From positions 34,274 to 98,273 of the forward strand of contig CAWDDB010000004.1 of assembly GCA_963800975.1 (NCBI GenBank): a DNA stretch of 64,000 nucleotides. The letters are read 5' to 3'. Numbering within the stretch: the stretch's first letter is position 1; every line of letters starts with the position of its first letter. Below are positions 8,451 through 16,830 of this stretch, one piece after another. The stretch is from JALYGY01 sp963800975. GTDB taxonomy: Bacteria > Actinomycetota > Rubrobacteria > Rubrobacterales > Rubrobacteraceae. The position numbers were made by a program, and so were the translations under genes. A model generated the notes under the pieces. It saw only the letters and a list, made by a program, of their open reading frames with translations. It was not told the origin of the DNA and did not search any database.

Positions 8451-8553
8451 CAAACAAAATCCCGGCCGCCTTCGGTTCGTGCGCCGGAATGGCATCCTGG
8501 TAGAAAATGCAGGGTCACGGAGCTCTTAAGGGGGTCAGGGTCTGCAACTGGAG

Positions 8554-8973
8554 TTGAGCAGCGAGGGCCGGTACGCCTTGCGCGCCCTGGTGTACCTCGC
8601 CTGGCTGGGTGAGAGAGCGACGGCGGACAGGATCTCTGCCGAGGCGCACATCCCGCGCCGCCTGCTCGCCCGCATCCTGGCCAACCTCTCCCGCGCCGGG
8701 CTCGTGGAGAGCGAACAGGGCCGCGGCGGGGGCTCCTCCCTCGCCCGTCCGGCCGCGCAGATCAACCTGCGCGAAGCCGTGGAGGCGGTCGAAGGTCCCT
8801 TCGGCGTTACTCGCTGCATAATGCAGAACCGTGCCTGCGGCACCGGCGCCCCCTGCGCGATGCACGAAGCGTGGGAAGCGGGCCAGCAGGCCATCCTCCA
8901 ATACCTCGAAGGCCAGACCCTCGACGACTTCGTCGAGAAGACAGCCTCGAGAAAGCTACCCTTCAGAGCCTGA
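8554..8973 (+). CDS. Rrf2 family regulator, NsrR/IscR-like
   Basis: 139 residues from TTG 8554. Residues 1-75 form the winged helix (SSEGRYALRALVYLA, ISAEAHIPRRLLARILANLSRAGLVES, GRGGGSSLAR). The effector region has CIMQNRACGTGAPC, i.e. C-x6-C-x5-C. Three cysteines here bind an iron-sulfur cluster in NsrR (NO sensor) and IscR, which have C-x5-C-x5-C in IscR. Position directly before the NO reductase gene, with a palindrome between them, supports an NsrR-like role: repression relieved when NO destroys the cluster. The family usually starts two or three residues earlier (M-x-L-S-x-x-x-R-Y-A); here that stretch has CTG codons. Confidence 0.9.
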   Translation: MSSEGRYALRALVYLAWLGERATADRISAEAHIPRRLLARILANLSRAGLVESEQGRGGGSSLARPAAQINLREAVEAVEGPFGVTRCIMQNRACGTGAPCAMHEAWEAGQQAILQYLEGQTLDDFVEKTASRKLPFRA

Positions 8974-9004
8974 GATCCAACCCGTAAGACAAGCTCCATG
9001 ACAC

Positions 9005-9033
9005 TTGTGCGGCAGCCACGTCCCTTATATATT
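9005..9033 (+). promoter_or_regulatory. Promoter of the NO reductase operon
   Basis: TTGTGC at 9005-9010 and TATATT at 9028-9033 are separated by 17 bases. The region is sharply AT-rich in an otherwise GC-rich context. The -10 overlaps a perfect palindrome at 9030-9048. Confidence 0.55.
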
Positions 9034-9048
9034 ACTTTATAAGTAATA
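9030..9048. promoter_or_regulatory. Palindromic operator before norB (candidate Rrf2/NsrR site)
   Basis: TATTACTT-TAT-AAGTAATA is a perfect 8-bp inverted repeat with a 3-base centre, lying on the -10 and start-point region. The adjacent Rrf2 regulator makes it the natural candidate binding site; binding is inferred. Confidence 0.6.
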
Positions 9049-9068
9049 GTTTATGGTGGAGGTGGCTG

Positions 9069-11375
9069 GTGGCAGGAGGAACTGGGCGGCGCGAGCTGCT
9101 CGTCTCGAAGGGCTGGGTACAGGCCGTGGCGCTGGTCGTGTTGTTCGGCTTCTTCGTCCTCGGGCTCTTGGCCTACAGAGCGTACACGGGGCAGCCGCCG
9201 ATACCGGTACGGGTCTTGGGACCTAGCGGGGAGGTCGTCTTCACGGGCGAGGACGTGACGGGCGGGCAGGGGGTGTTCTTGAAGAACGGCCTCATGCAGT
9301 ACGGGTCCGTCTTTGGGCACGGCGCCTACCTTGGCCCCGACTTCACCGCCGATTATCTGCGCCGCTCGGCCTTGTCGGTGCGCGAGAGCTACGGGGGCGT
9401 TGGTTCCGACACGGCTGCGTCGCGGACGGTAGAGGACTTCAAAGAGAACCGCTACGACCCCGAGTCGCGGATACTAGAGTTCACCGGGCCGCAGGCCGCT
9501 GCCTTCGAGGACTTACGAGAGCACTATAGGGACTACTTCGGGGAGACAACCACCAGGTACGGGCTCAGGCCGGGGGCCATAAAGGATCCCGAGGAGATCA
9601 GGCAGCTCACCGCGTACTTCGCCTGGACCGCCTGGGCCGCTTCGACGTTGCGGCCGGAGCAAGACTACACATACACCAACAACTGGCCGCCCGAGCCGCT
9701 CGTCGAGAACGAGCCGACGGCCGAGGTCGTGGTGTGGAGCGTGCTCTCGCTCGTCGCGTTGCTCGGCGGCATCGGGCTACTCTTTGCGGCCTTCGGACGA
9801 TGGAACTTCCTTGGCTGGCGCGGACGCGAGCAGGCGACCCTGTCTTTCCGCTCTCCGGGTGACGTGGCGCTCACGCCGGCCCAGAGGGCGTGCGCGTGGT
9901 TCTTCCTGGTCATGGCGGCGCTGTTCCTCATACAGACCCTGGTGGGGGCGGCCTCGGAGCACTACCGGGCCGACCTCACCAGCTTCTTCGGGGTGGACCT
10001 CGCGCAGGTGTTCCCGTACAACCTAATGCGCACCTGGCACGTGCAGCTCGCCATCTTCTGGGTGGCGACCTCTTTCCTGGCGGCCGGGATCTTCCTGGCG
10101 CCGATGATCGCCGGCCGCGAGCCGCGGGGTCAAAACATCCTCGCCTTCGCGCTGCTCGGCGCCTTGGCGGTCGTGGTGTTCGGGAGCATGATCGGGGAGT
10201 GGCTGGGGATCTTCGGACTGATGGGCGACTGGTGGGCGTGGTTCGGGAACCAGGGCTTCGAGTACCTGGACCTTGGACGTTTCTGGCAGGTCCTCCTCTC
10301 CATCGGCCTCTTTTTCTGGGTGGCCATCCTCTTCAGGGGCCTGCGGGGCAGACTGCGGCGCGAGCACGCGGCCAACATGCCGTGGCTGTTCTTCTTCGCG
10401 GCGCTTGCGATACCCGCGTTCTACGCCGTCGGATTGCTCGCCCGGCCCGAGTCGCACTTCACCACCGCGGACTTCTGGCGGTTCTGGGTTGTCCACTTGT
10501 GGGTCGAAGACTTCCTCGAGCTCTTCACCACCGTCATGGTCGCCTACGTCTTCGTTCTGCTCGGGGTCGTGCGCGAGAAGGTGGCTCTCACCGTCATCTT
10601 CCTGGACATCCTGCTTTACTCGGCCGGCGGTGTGATCGGGACGATGCACCACCTCTACTTCTCGGGCACGCCCGCGGAGCACATGGCCCTCGGCGCGTTC
10701 TTCTCCGCGGCCGAGGTCATCCCGCTCACTTTCTTGACGGTCGAGGCCTGGAGCTTCCTGCAGCTCGGGGCGCGGCAGGAGTCGAGGTCGCGGACGCCAT
10801 TCCCGCACCGCTGGGCGGTCATGTTCCTGGTGGCGGTGGGTTTCTGGAACTTCCTGGGGGCGGGAATCTTCGGGTTCCTCATAAACCTCCCGATCATCTC
10901 CTACTACCAGATCGGGACGGCCCTGACCGCCAACCACGGCCACGCGGCGATGATGGGCGTCTACGGGATGCTCGCCGCGGGGCTAGCGCTCTTCTGTTTG
11001 CGCTACCTCATCCCCGAGGATCGTTGGCCGGAGCGGGCGGCGAAGTGGAGCTTCTGGTCGCTCAACATCGGGCTCGCCTGGATGTGCTTCGCGACGCTGT
11101 TTCCGCTCGGCATCCTCCAGCTCTACGAGTCGGTGAGCCACGGGTACTTCGAGGCCCGCAGCCTCGAGTACATAACCAACCCCACGAACGCCCTGATCGA
11201 GTGGCTCAGGCTGCCAGGCGACGTCATCTTTATCGTCGGTGGTGCGCTGCCGCTGCTCTACGTGTGCTACCTCGGCGTGCGCCACACCGTCCCGCGGGTA
11301 ACGATGGAGGAGCCCGAGGACATCCTGTTCACCGAGATAGCCGAGCCCGAGACGACCGGGCCGAGGGAGCGGTGA
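9069..11375 (+). CDS. norB: Nitric oxide reductase, quinol-dependent single-subunit type (qNOR)
   Basis: 768 residues, the qNOR (NorZ) length, with a fused N-terminal cytochrome-c-like domain lacking a haem motif and about 14 membrane segments. It reduces NO to N2O using quinol in the cell membrane, for NO detoxification or denitrification. The signature N-terminal stretch is QGVFLKNGLMQYGSVFGHGAYL. Haem and FeB ligands are in TWHVQLAIFW, VHLWVEDFLELFTTVM (His plus the conserved Glu), IGTMHHLYFSG and TANHGHAAMMGVYGML. GTG 9069 follows GGAGG at 9057-9061. The next gene overlaps its stop by 4 bases. Likely controlled by the upstream Rrf2 protein. Confidence 0.95.
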   Translation: MAGGTGRRELLVSKGWVQAVALVVLFGFFVLGLLAYRAYTGQPPIPVRVLGPSGEVVFTGEDVTGGQGVFLKNGLMQYGSVFGHGAYLGPDFTADYLRRSALSVRESYGGVGSDTAASRTVEDFKENRYDPESRILEFTGPQAAAFEDLREHYRDYFGETTTRYGLRPGAIKDPEEIRQLTAYFAWTAWAASTLRPEQDYTYTNNWPPEPLVENEPTAEVVVWSVLSLVALLGGIGLLFAAFGRWNFLGWRGREQATLSFRSPGDVALTPAQRACAWFFLVMAALFLIQTLVGAASEHYRADLTSFFGVDLAQVFPYNLMRTWHVQLAIFWVATSFLAAGIFLAPMIAGREPRGQNILAFALLGALAVVVFGSMIGEWLGIFGLMGDWWAWFGNQGFEYLDLGRFWQVLLSIGLFFWVAILFRGLRGRLRREHAANMPWLFFFAALAIPAFYAVGLLARPESHFTTADFWRFWVVHLWVEDFLELFTTVMVAYVFVLLGVVREKVALTVIFLDILLYSAGGVIGTMHHLYFSGTPAEHMALGAFFSAAEVIPLTFLTVEAWSFLQLGARQESRSRTPFPHRWAVMFLVAVGFWNFLGAGIFGFLINLPIISYYQIGTALTANHGHAAMMGVYGMLAAGLALFCLRYLIPEDRWPERAAKWSFWSLNIGLAWMCFATLFPLGILQLYESVSHGYFEARSLEYITNPTNALIEWLRLPGDVIFIVGGALPLLYVCYLGVRHTVPRVTMEEPEDILFTEIAEPETTGPRER

Positions 11376-12037
11376 GTATCCACGCCGAGGTGTTGCTGGC
11401 CACGGGCTACGCCGCCTTCCTGCTCGGCGTGGCCATCGGCCTCGACCTGCTGTCCCGCCACTCGCACGCCCGCTCCGAGCGCTACCGGACGGCCGGCTTC
11501 GCCTATCACCACGCGCACGACGCCTGGATCTGCCCGGAAGACCAGCTCCTCGTGCGCAGCGAGGTGGACCACGAACGGCGCCTGATCCGCTACCGCGGCA
11601 GGCCCCAGATCTGCAACCACTGCCCCGCGAAGTCCGATTGCACCGACTCCGACCACGGCAGGGAGGTGGTGCGCCCCATGGACGCCTGGCCCCACTCGGA
11701 GGCAGGCCGCTTCCACCGCGGCATCTCGCTCGCCGTGGCCCTCATAGCCGCCCTCGTCCTCGTGGCCGAGCTCGTCCGCAACCACGCTTCCTTAGAGCTG
11801 GCCGTCCTCACGGCCGCGCTCGCGGTGGTCGCGCTGGTCGCCTGGCATCTCCACGCCGCGTTCCGGGCCAGCCCCGCGAACTTCCCGGTCCCTGAAACCT
11901 CCACTCGCGCCGGATCTCCGGCGGAGTCCCCTCTCGTGGGGTACAGGAAGGAAAAGGAGGGGGGCGCCGAGAGCGGAGACGGAGTGGGACGAAACAAGCC
12001 ACCTTCGCCTGGTTCGGGTGCCGGTGTTCCGTCGTAA
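11372..12037 (+). CDS. Membrane protein with a transposase-like zinc-ribbon segment, cotranscribed with norB
   Basis: 221 residues from GTG 11372, overlapping the norB stop (GTGA). One N-terminal hydrophobic helix (about residues 8-27) is followed by a soluble loop, then two more helices (about 120-165) and a charged Pro/Ser/Gly-rich tail. The loop has Cys54-Pro, Cys81-x2-Cys84-Pro and Cys90-Thr. This spacing resembles the cysteine domain near the C-terminus of IS1182/IS5-type DDE transposases (CPAG...C-x2-CPLR-x2-C). No DDE catalytic part exists. I do not recognise a named family. Coupling to qNOR suggests a role in NO reductase maturation or NO response, but this is inference. Confidence 0.75.
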   Translation: MSIHAEVLLATGYAAFLLGVAIGLDLLSRHSHARSERYRTAGFAYHHAHDAWICPEDQLLVRSEVDHERRLIRYRGRPQICNHCPAKSDCTDSDHGREVVRPMDAWPHSEAGRFHRGISLAVALIAALVLVAELVRNHASLELAVLTAALAVVALVAWHLHAAFRASPANFPVPETSTRAGSPAESPLVGYRKEKEGGAESGDGVGRNKPPSPGSGAGVPS

Positions 12038-12206
12038 GCGGGTCAAACTGCCCGGAACAAGGGCCAACGTTGGTCGCGGGACGTATCCATACTGACGGTA
12101 CCGGCGGAACGAGGTAACCCCAGGACTAAGAGGATCGCCGAGTAGACAGCGGCGACAACGACCAAGAGCTCGACCTCCGAGCGCGGACTTTCGCTCAGGA
12201 GGCCTG

Positions 12207-13262
12207 CTAACCCGGAGCGGCGCTCGTCACGTCTTCGCCCGCGCCGAGCGCCAGCAGCAGCGTCTCCCCCGAGCGAGACACGGTGCATTGCACGGCGGAG
12301 CCAGGCTGGGCGTCGAGCGCTCGTCGCAGCCCCTCCAAGCGGACAAAGGTGCGGAAGATCTCGGGCGCGGGGCGGGAGGGTGCAACCGGGTAGAACCTTT
12401 CTCCCCAGGCTTTATGGGCCCCGGCCGGGCCGAGGAGCCGACCTCTGTGGGCCTCGACGACGCGCCTGAGGTTCGTCTCGATCTCTTCCCCCTCGCGCTT
12501 CTGGTAGGCGCCGAACAGCAGGTGCTCCTCGCCGAGCCCTCGGGCGGCCGCCATCGCGGGGTTCAAGAACGCCAGGTGCCAGAGCGGCGCCGCAGATCCG
12601 GCCAGATCCTCCACCGCCCCGAGCACATCTTCCGAGTCCGCGATGGCGGCGGCGAAGGGCTTGTCCGCGTCCGAGCGTCGGGTCCTAAGCCTGGCGTCCA
12701 CGACGATCCCGCCGCTTCGCGGCCCGACGAAGTCCCCGATCTCTTCGCCCGCGACCTCGCGGAGCTCGCCGCCCGGCAGCACCACGCTCGCCGAGAGGAC
12801 GTTCTCCCGTAGCCTGCCGTACTCGAAGGAACCGACGCCGAGCCCGTCGGTGGCGAGCCAGCCCCCCACCGTGGCCCGCGGAGCGCTAGTGGGGTAAACG
12901 GCGAGGCCCCTGCCCCTTATGCGAAGCTCGTTGTCCAACTGGAGCCACAAGGCGCCGGGCTCGGCCTCGGCCCATGGTGCGTCGCCGCCCGCGGCGGGCA
13001 GGCGCACCCCGCGCATCAGATCGAAGCGCACCAGGACGCCCCCGTCGCGCTCCGTCGCCGCGCCGGTGCCGCCGCCCGCGGCCACGAGCTCTAGCGAGTG
13101 GTCGCGGGCCAACTCCGCCAAGCGTCGCACCTCCTCGACGCGCGTCGGCAAGACCGACGCCGCGGGGGCTCCTCGGGAATCCCCCGGCTCCGGGTGCCGC
13201 CTGAAACGGTCCCCGAACAGGTCCGCAAGCGTCTCCAGCCCCTGTGCCCGGTTGCCTCCCAT
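12207..13262 (-). CDS. FAD-binding oxidoreductase (GlcD/PCMH-type)
   Basis: 351 residues. The N-terminal half is an FAD_binding_4 (PCMH) domain: VLPTRVEEVRRLAELARDH, then LVAAGGGTGAATERDGG (FAD pyrophosphate loop), then YPTSAPRATVGGWLATDGLGVGSFEYG and VVLPGGELREV. It resembles the FAD subunit of glycolate or lactate oxidases but lacks the full C-terminal substrate-binding cap, being roughly 100 residues shorter than GlcD. GlcE-like short proteins have this length. The substrate is unknown. The gene stands alone on the minus strand and is not coupled to its neighbours. Confidence 0.85.
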   Translation of the reverse strand: MGGNRAQGLETLADLFGDRFRRHPEPGDSRGAPAASVLPTRVEEVRRLAELARDHSLELVAAGGGTGAATERDGGVLVRFDLMRGVRLPAAGGDAPWAEAEPGALWLQLDNELRIRGRGLAVYPTSAPRATVGGWLATDGLGVGSFEYGRLRENVLSASVVLPGGELREVAGEEIGDFVGPRSGGIVVDARLRTRRSDADKPFAAAIADSEDVLGAVEDLAGSAAPLWHLAFLNPAMAAARGLGEEHLLFGAYQKREGEEIETNLRRVVEAHRGRLLGPAGAHKAWGERFYPVAPSRPAPEIFRTFVRLEGLRRALDAQPGSAVQCTVSRSGETLLLALGAGEDVTSAAPG

Positions 13263-13435
13263 CGATCCTCCGATCTTCCAGGTTTCGAGTATAGAGCAGG
13301 CAGCGCGTTACCGCCCCGATCCGGCGACGCCGACCGCTCCGCCCGGCATCTTCGGCGAACCGCGGTTCCGCGACGTTAGGGATCGCGAGCCCCGAAGGAG
13401 CACATGTCGGCACAACCGGCCGGGACCGTCCCTCT

Positions 13436-13816
13436 CTACCCCGCCGCCTCGAACACAAGCCACGAGCCCTTCACGCGCGGGTCGGCCGTGTGGCTCCCTC
13501 CCCTGCGGGGCATCACCCTGACGAGGCAGACCCGTTCGCCGGCGAAAGCCTCAAGCGCCCGGGCGGCCTCCTCGGAGTGCATGACGAAGACCACGCGCTG
13601 CTCCTTGACGATCTCTTCGACGGTCGCGCGCTGCGCTTTTTCCTCCCCCAACGCCTCGGCGAGGAGCCTCTCCCTCTCAGCAGCCTCGGCCCACAGGACG
13701 CCCCTGTTGGCCTCCGCCTCCGCGTGCCGGACCATGTCCCGCTCGCGCCACTCCTCGATGCGGTCCTCGACACCGCGTATGATCCTCTCAATCATCGACG
13801 TGCGTCGCTCTCCCAC
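13436..13816 (-). CDS. Conserved protein of unknown function, helical
   Basis: About 126 residues from GTG 13816, chosen because GGAAGGGG lies 6-7 bases upstream; the frame is open up to GTG 13882. The first two thirds are strongly charged and helical (IERIIRGVEDRIEEWRERDM, ERERLLAEALGEEKAQRATV), followed by a short alpha/beta stretch with VVFVMHSEEAARALEAFAG and a C-terminal FEA-like end. No family is recognised. It lies between the FAD protein and the universal stress protein, all on the minus strand. Confidence 0.55.
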   Translation of the reverse strand: MGERRTSMIERIIRGVEDRIEEWRERDMVRHAEAEANRGVLWAEAAERERLLAEALGEEKAQRATVEEIVKEQRVVFVMHSEEAARALEAFAGERVCLVRVMPRRGGSHTADPRVKGSWLVFEAAG

Positions 13817-13885
13817 GTGCTTACCCCTTCCTTCGTACGTCCTTGCGCCAGTCGGGGCGCTTTCCTCAGGCGCCCGGCTCACCGC

Positions 13886-14809
13886 TCACCGGATGGCCGC
13901 CTCCCTGACGACCATCACCGGACAGTGGGCGCGGTGCAATACCGACTCGGAGACGCTGCCCAGCAGGGCCCGCCGCACGCCCCCTAGACCCCGGCTCCCG
14001 ACCACCACCATCCCCGCCCCGACTTCCTCGGCCAGCTCCACTATTTCCTCGTCGGGGCGCCCCGTCGCGAGGTACGTCTGGGCCGCCGTGCCACCGGCCG
14101 AGCCGACGCCTTCGGCCTGCTCGTCTAGGAACGCTCTGGCCTCGGTTCTGGCCCGCTCGAGCACAGACTCCTCTATGTCCTCCGAGTAGAAATGACGGCC
14201 GTAGAGCCGCTCGGGGCTAGGCAGCACGTAGAGAACATGCACCTCCGAGCCGGTGCCCGCCGAGAGCTCGGCGGCCGCCTGGGCCGCCAGCTTCGCCTCC
14301 CCGGAGCCGTCGACGGCCAGCACGACCGGACCCGTGAGGTTCGCGTCGACTTGACCGCTTCCGCCCCGCACCACGAGGACCGACCCGGACGCGTGGCGGA
14401 CGACGGAGGAAGAGACGCTGCCCAAGAGGGCACGCCTCACCCCGCCGAGCCCACGGCTGCCCACCACAACGAGTCCCGCAGGGAGCTCCTCGGCGACGCG
14501 CACGATCTCCGCGTCGGGCCGACCGGCCACGGCGTGGGACTTCGCGGCCTCGCCTCCCATGTCCCTTAATTTCTTCGCCTCCTCGCGGAGCTTCTCGTCG
14601 GCGTCCCTCAGGGCGCGCTCGCGCACCATGTTCCGGAAGTCCGGGTCGACGAGCGCCGACTCCGGGAAGGCGTAGGGACTGGGCAAAGGCTCCGCGTAGA
14701 CGAAGTGCATCTCGGAGTCGAGTTTCTCGGAGAGGTTCTTCGCCATCAGCATCGCTCTTTGGGCCTCTGCAGACCCGTCGGTGGCCAGCAAGATCTTAGT
14801 CGGGAACAC
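13886..14809 (-). CDS. Universal stress protein, tandem UspA domains
   Basis: 307 residues with two Usp domains (about 3-145 and 160-302). Each opens with a (I/V)LLATDGS or VLAVDGSGEA motif and ends with GSRGLGGVRRALLGSVS, the G-x2-G-x9-G(S) ATP-binding loop. The ATP-binding type acts in stress survival, for example under hypoxia or low energy in actinobacteria. The GTG start at 14809 follows GAGGAGG. A 12-bp perfect palindrome TCTTGATCAAGA lies at 14870-14881 upstream and could be regulatory, but no regulator can be named. Confidence 0.93.
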   Translation of the reverse strand: MFPTKILLATDGSAEAQRAMLMAKNLSEKLDSEMHFVYAEPLPSPYAFPESALVDPDFRNMVRERALRDADEKLREEAKKLRDMGGEAAKSHAVAGRPDAEIVRVAEELPAGLVVVGSRGLGGVRRALLGSVSSSVVRHASGSVLVVRGGSGQVDANLTGPVVLAVDGSGEAKLAAQAAAELSAGTGSEVHVLYVLPSPERLYGRHFYSEDIEESVLERARTEARAFLDEQAEGVGSAGGTAAQTYLATGRPDEEIVELAEEVGAGMVVVGSRGLGGVRRALLGSVSESVLHRAHCPVMVVREAAIR

Positions 14810-15029
14810 CTCGCCTCCTCGGTCGGACTCCCATTGCGAATAAAAGCTTAAGCCGAAGGAACGATAGCGTCTTGATCAAGAGAGCCCATCCGACTGGTCA
14901 GGATTGACCACCGATGCCCGGGGCTATCGCGGTTCGGGCACCTCCTCCTCTGCCGCGGCGCCATCACGACGCGATCGCGCCGCGATTGTCTGGTCAAGTC
15001 GCGCCCCGCATGCGGCGCCGGCGGTAACA

Positions 15030-15061
15030 GGGATGCTCAGTCGGAGGGATGCTCAGTCGGA
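15030..15061. repeat. Exact 16-bp tandem duplication at the 3' end of a regulator gene
   Basis: GGGATGCTCAGTCGGA occurs twice head to tail at 15030-15045 and 15046-15061. The second copy contains the stop codon of the GAF-LuxR gene (minus strand), and the first repeats it downstream. Confidence 0.8.
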
Positions 15062-16453
15062 GAGCAGGCCCAGCTTGCGCGCCCTGGCGACGGCTTCGAG
15101 CTGAGAATGCGCGCCTAACGCTCGCAAGAGAGAGCGAACGTGGTTGCGCACGGTGGCCCGGGAGAGAAAGAGGTCCTTGCGGATCTCCTCGACGTTCTTC
15201 CCTTCGGCGAGCAGCGTGAGCACTTCGGTCTGCCGCGACGTGAGCTCGGGGGCGCCTGGGCGCTTGACCGCGGTAGCGGACCTTTCCCCCTTGGCGAGCT
15301 CGATCAGCTCGCGCGTCAACTCCGCCTCGCCCTCGCGGTGGCGGGCGTTATCCAGGGCCAGGGCCGCGCTGTGGGCGAGCCCCTCGGCCAGCCGTACGTC
15401 TTCCTCGCTGTACCGGCGTGCCGACCCGAACGAGACGAGGCCAAGGGCGCCCAAGGTCCGCCCCCCGACCCGCAGCTGCACGCACAGGTAAGAGCCCGTG
15501 CCAGTCAAAGGCTCCGTACGCTCGTCCGCCCCGGTCACTTTCCTTAGGATCTCGTCGTTGGCCTCGCGGACCAACTCCGGCCTCCCCGTCCCGAGCACCT
15601 TCGGCACGCCGTGCGGCTCGTCCGGGAAAAGCGGATGGCGGCTAGATAGGTATCTCAAAGTCTCGACCCCGCCGGGTTCTTGTGCCACGGCGAGGCGTGC
15701 AACCGTGGCGCTTCCTTCCTCCACGACGTCGAGGAAGCACAAGTCGGCGAGGTCCGGCACAGCCAGACGCGCGGCAGTGGCCAGCACGGTCGGCGCGTCG
15801 GTCGAGGCGGAGAGCCTGGCATTTGCCTCCGATAGGAAGGCGAAACGCCGTTCCGTCTCCGCCGCCCACAGCGTCCTCTCGCCAAGCAAACTCCGAGTGT
15901 CGCTCTCCTCGCGCTCTCGCACGATCGCGGCGCCCAAGACGTCTGCGACCTCTTTCAGGAACAGGGCTTCATCCTCTGTGAAGACGCGTTTCTCTATGGT
16001 GTGGGCGCCCAAAACCCCGTAGGGCACCCCGCCGGTCCGCACCGTCGCGCTGACGCTGCTGACCACCCCGTGCTCGCGCAGTAGCGGGGCACCGTCGAAG
16101 CGCCGCTCCTCAACGAGGTCCTCCACGACAACGGGCCCCCTCGAGAGGAGCGCGTAGCCGGCCTCGGACTCGAGGCCCGTGCCCACCGTGGCTTCTGCCA
16201 CGCGGCCCTCCTCCCAGCCGACGCCGGTGCGCAAGAGCAGCCGTTCTCCCCCGGGCAGCAGCTCCAAAATCCCGCAATACTCGACGTCCAAGACTCCAGC
16301 GACCTCCTCGACGGCCTGCTCGAAAAGTTCGTGCGGTTCCGCGCCGGCGAGCGCCGCGAGGCCCAGCCTGCCGGTGGCCTCCTGCTGGCGCACCCGCGCC
16401 CGGAGTTCCTCCTCGACCGATCCAAAGACCGCCGAAAACCCTGGCTCGCTCAC
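15053..16453 (-). CDS. GAF-domain LuxR-type transcriptional regulator
   Basis: 466 residues. Two GAF domains can be seen: about residues 25-180 (LFEQAVEEVAGVLDVEYCGI, GVPYGVLGAHTIEKRVFTEDE) and about 210-375 (LATAARLAVPDLADLCFLDV, GRTLGALGLVSF). A coiled link joins the first to the second. The C-terminal LuxR/NarL helix-turn-helix, about 400-466, has LTSRQTEVLTLLAEGKNVEEI and LFLSRATVRNHVRSLLRALGAHSQLEA. GAF modules bind small ligands or chromophores; with no kinase domain this looks like a one-component sensor-regulator. Target genes are not evident; it stands alone on the minus strand. Confidence 0.9.
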   Translation of the reverse strand: MSEPGFSAVFGSVEEELRARVRQQEATGRLGLAALAGAEPHELFEQAVEEVAGVLDVEYCGILELLPGGERLLLRTGVGWEEGRVAEATVGTGLESEAGYALLSRGPVVVEDLVEERRFDGAPLLREHGVVSSVSATVRTGGVPYGVLGAHTIEKRVFTEDEALFLKEVADVLGAAIVREREESDTRSLLGERTLWAAETERRFAFLSEANARLSASTDAPTVLATAARLAVPDLADLCFLDVVEEGSATVARLAVAQEPGGVETLRYLSSRHPLFPDEPHGVPKVLGTGRPELVREANDEILRKVTGADERTEPLTGTGSYLCVQLRVGGRTLGALGLVSFGSARRYSEEDVRLAEGLAHSAALALDNARHREGEAELTRELIELAKGERSATAVKRPGAPELTSRQTEVLTLLAEGKNVEEIRKDLFLSRATVRNHVRSLLRALGAHSQLEAVARARKLGLLSD

Positions 16454-16830
16454 GCCGCCATCTTACCGAGAATCCTGTTTGGGCGTTTTGACCGCAGGGC
16501 TGCTCCAAGGAACCTCGATCGGAAGCACAGACGCTAGGCGGACAAGGTCCCTCTCGTCTGCTTGCTGCCGGGATGAGCGCCGCCGCGCTACCCAGGTTGG
16601 TGCCCCCTCACCGTGGCCAAAGTCGCCATGACGGCGATGCGGTTGGCCGGGATGGCCATCGACCGCGAGCCGAGTCTCTCGTGCCCCTTACTCACATTCG
16701 AGAGCACACGCTACCGGCCGCGTTAGTCAACGTGTGCCCCGAAAACGATCAGGATAGATCAGGCGCCGATCTCGGTCTCGGACCACACTTGCGCTTGCGT
16801 CGAGTAGGGTAGAAACGAGGAGGTACATCC
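16454..16830. other. Intergenic gap of 377 bases between divergent genes
   Basis: No convincing gene or structured RNA is seen. A possible 79-codon frame at 16573-16812 has no ribosome-binding site and an arginine- and proline-rich composition typical of spurious GC-rich frames. The right end carries the GAGGAGG ribosome site of the next gene. Confidence 0.6.

Noticed and set aside
14870..14881. TCTTGATCAAGA palindrome as an FNR-type site for the Usp gene
   Set aside because: FNR sites need four bases between TTGAT and ATCAA; here the halves overlap, so only an unspecified palindrome can be claimed.
16573..16812. 79-codon plus-strand frame in a 377-base gap
   Set aside because: No ribosome-binding site and no similarity that I recognise; composition is like neighbouring non-coding sequence.
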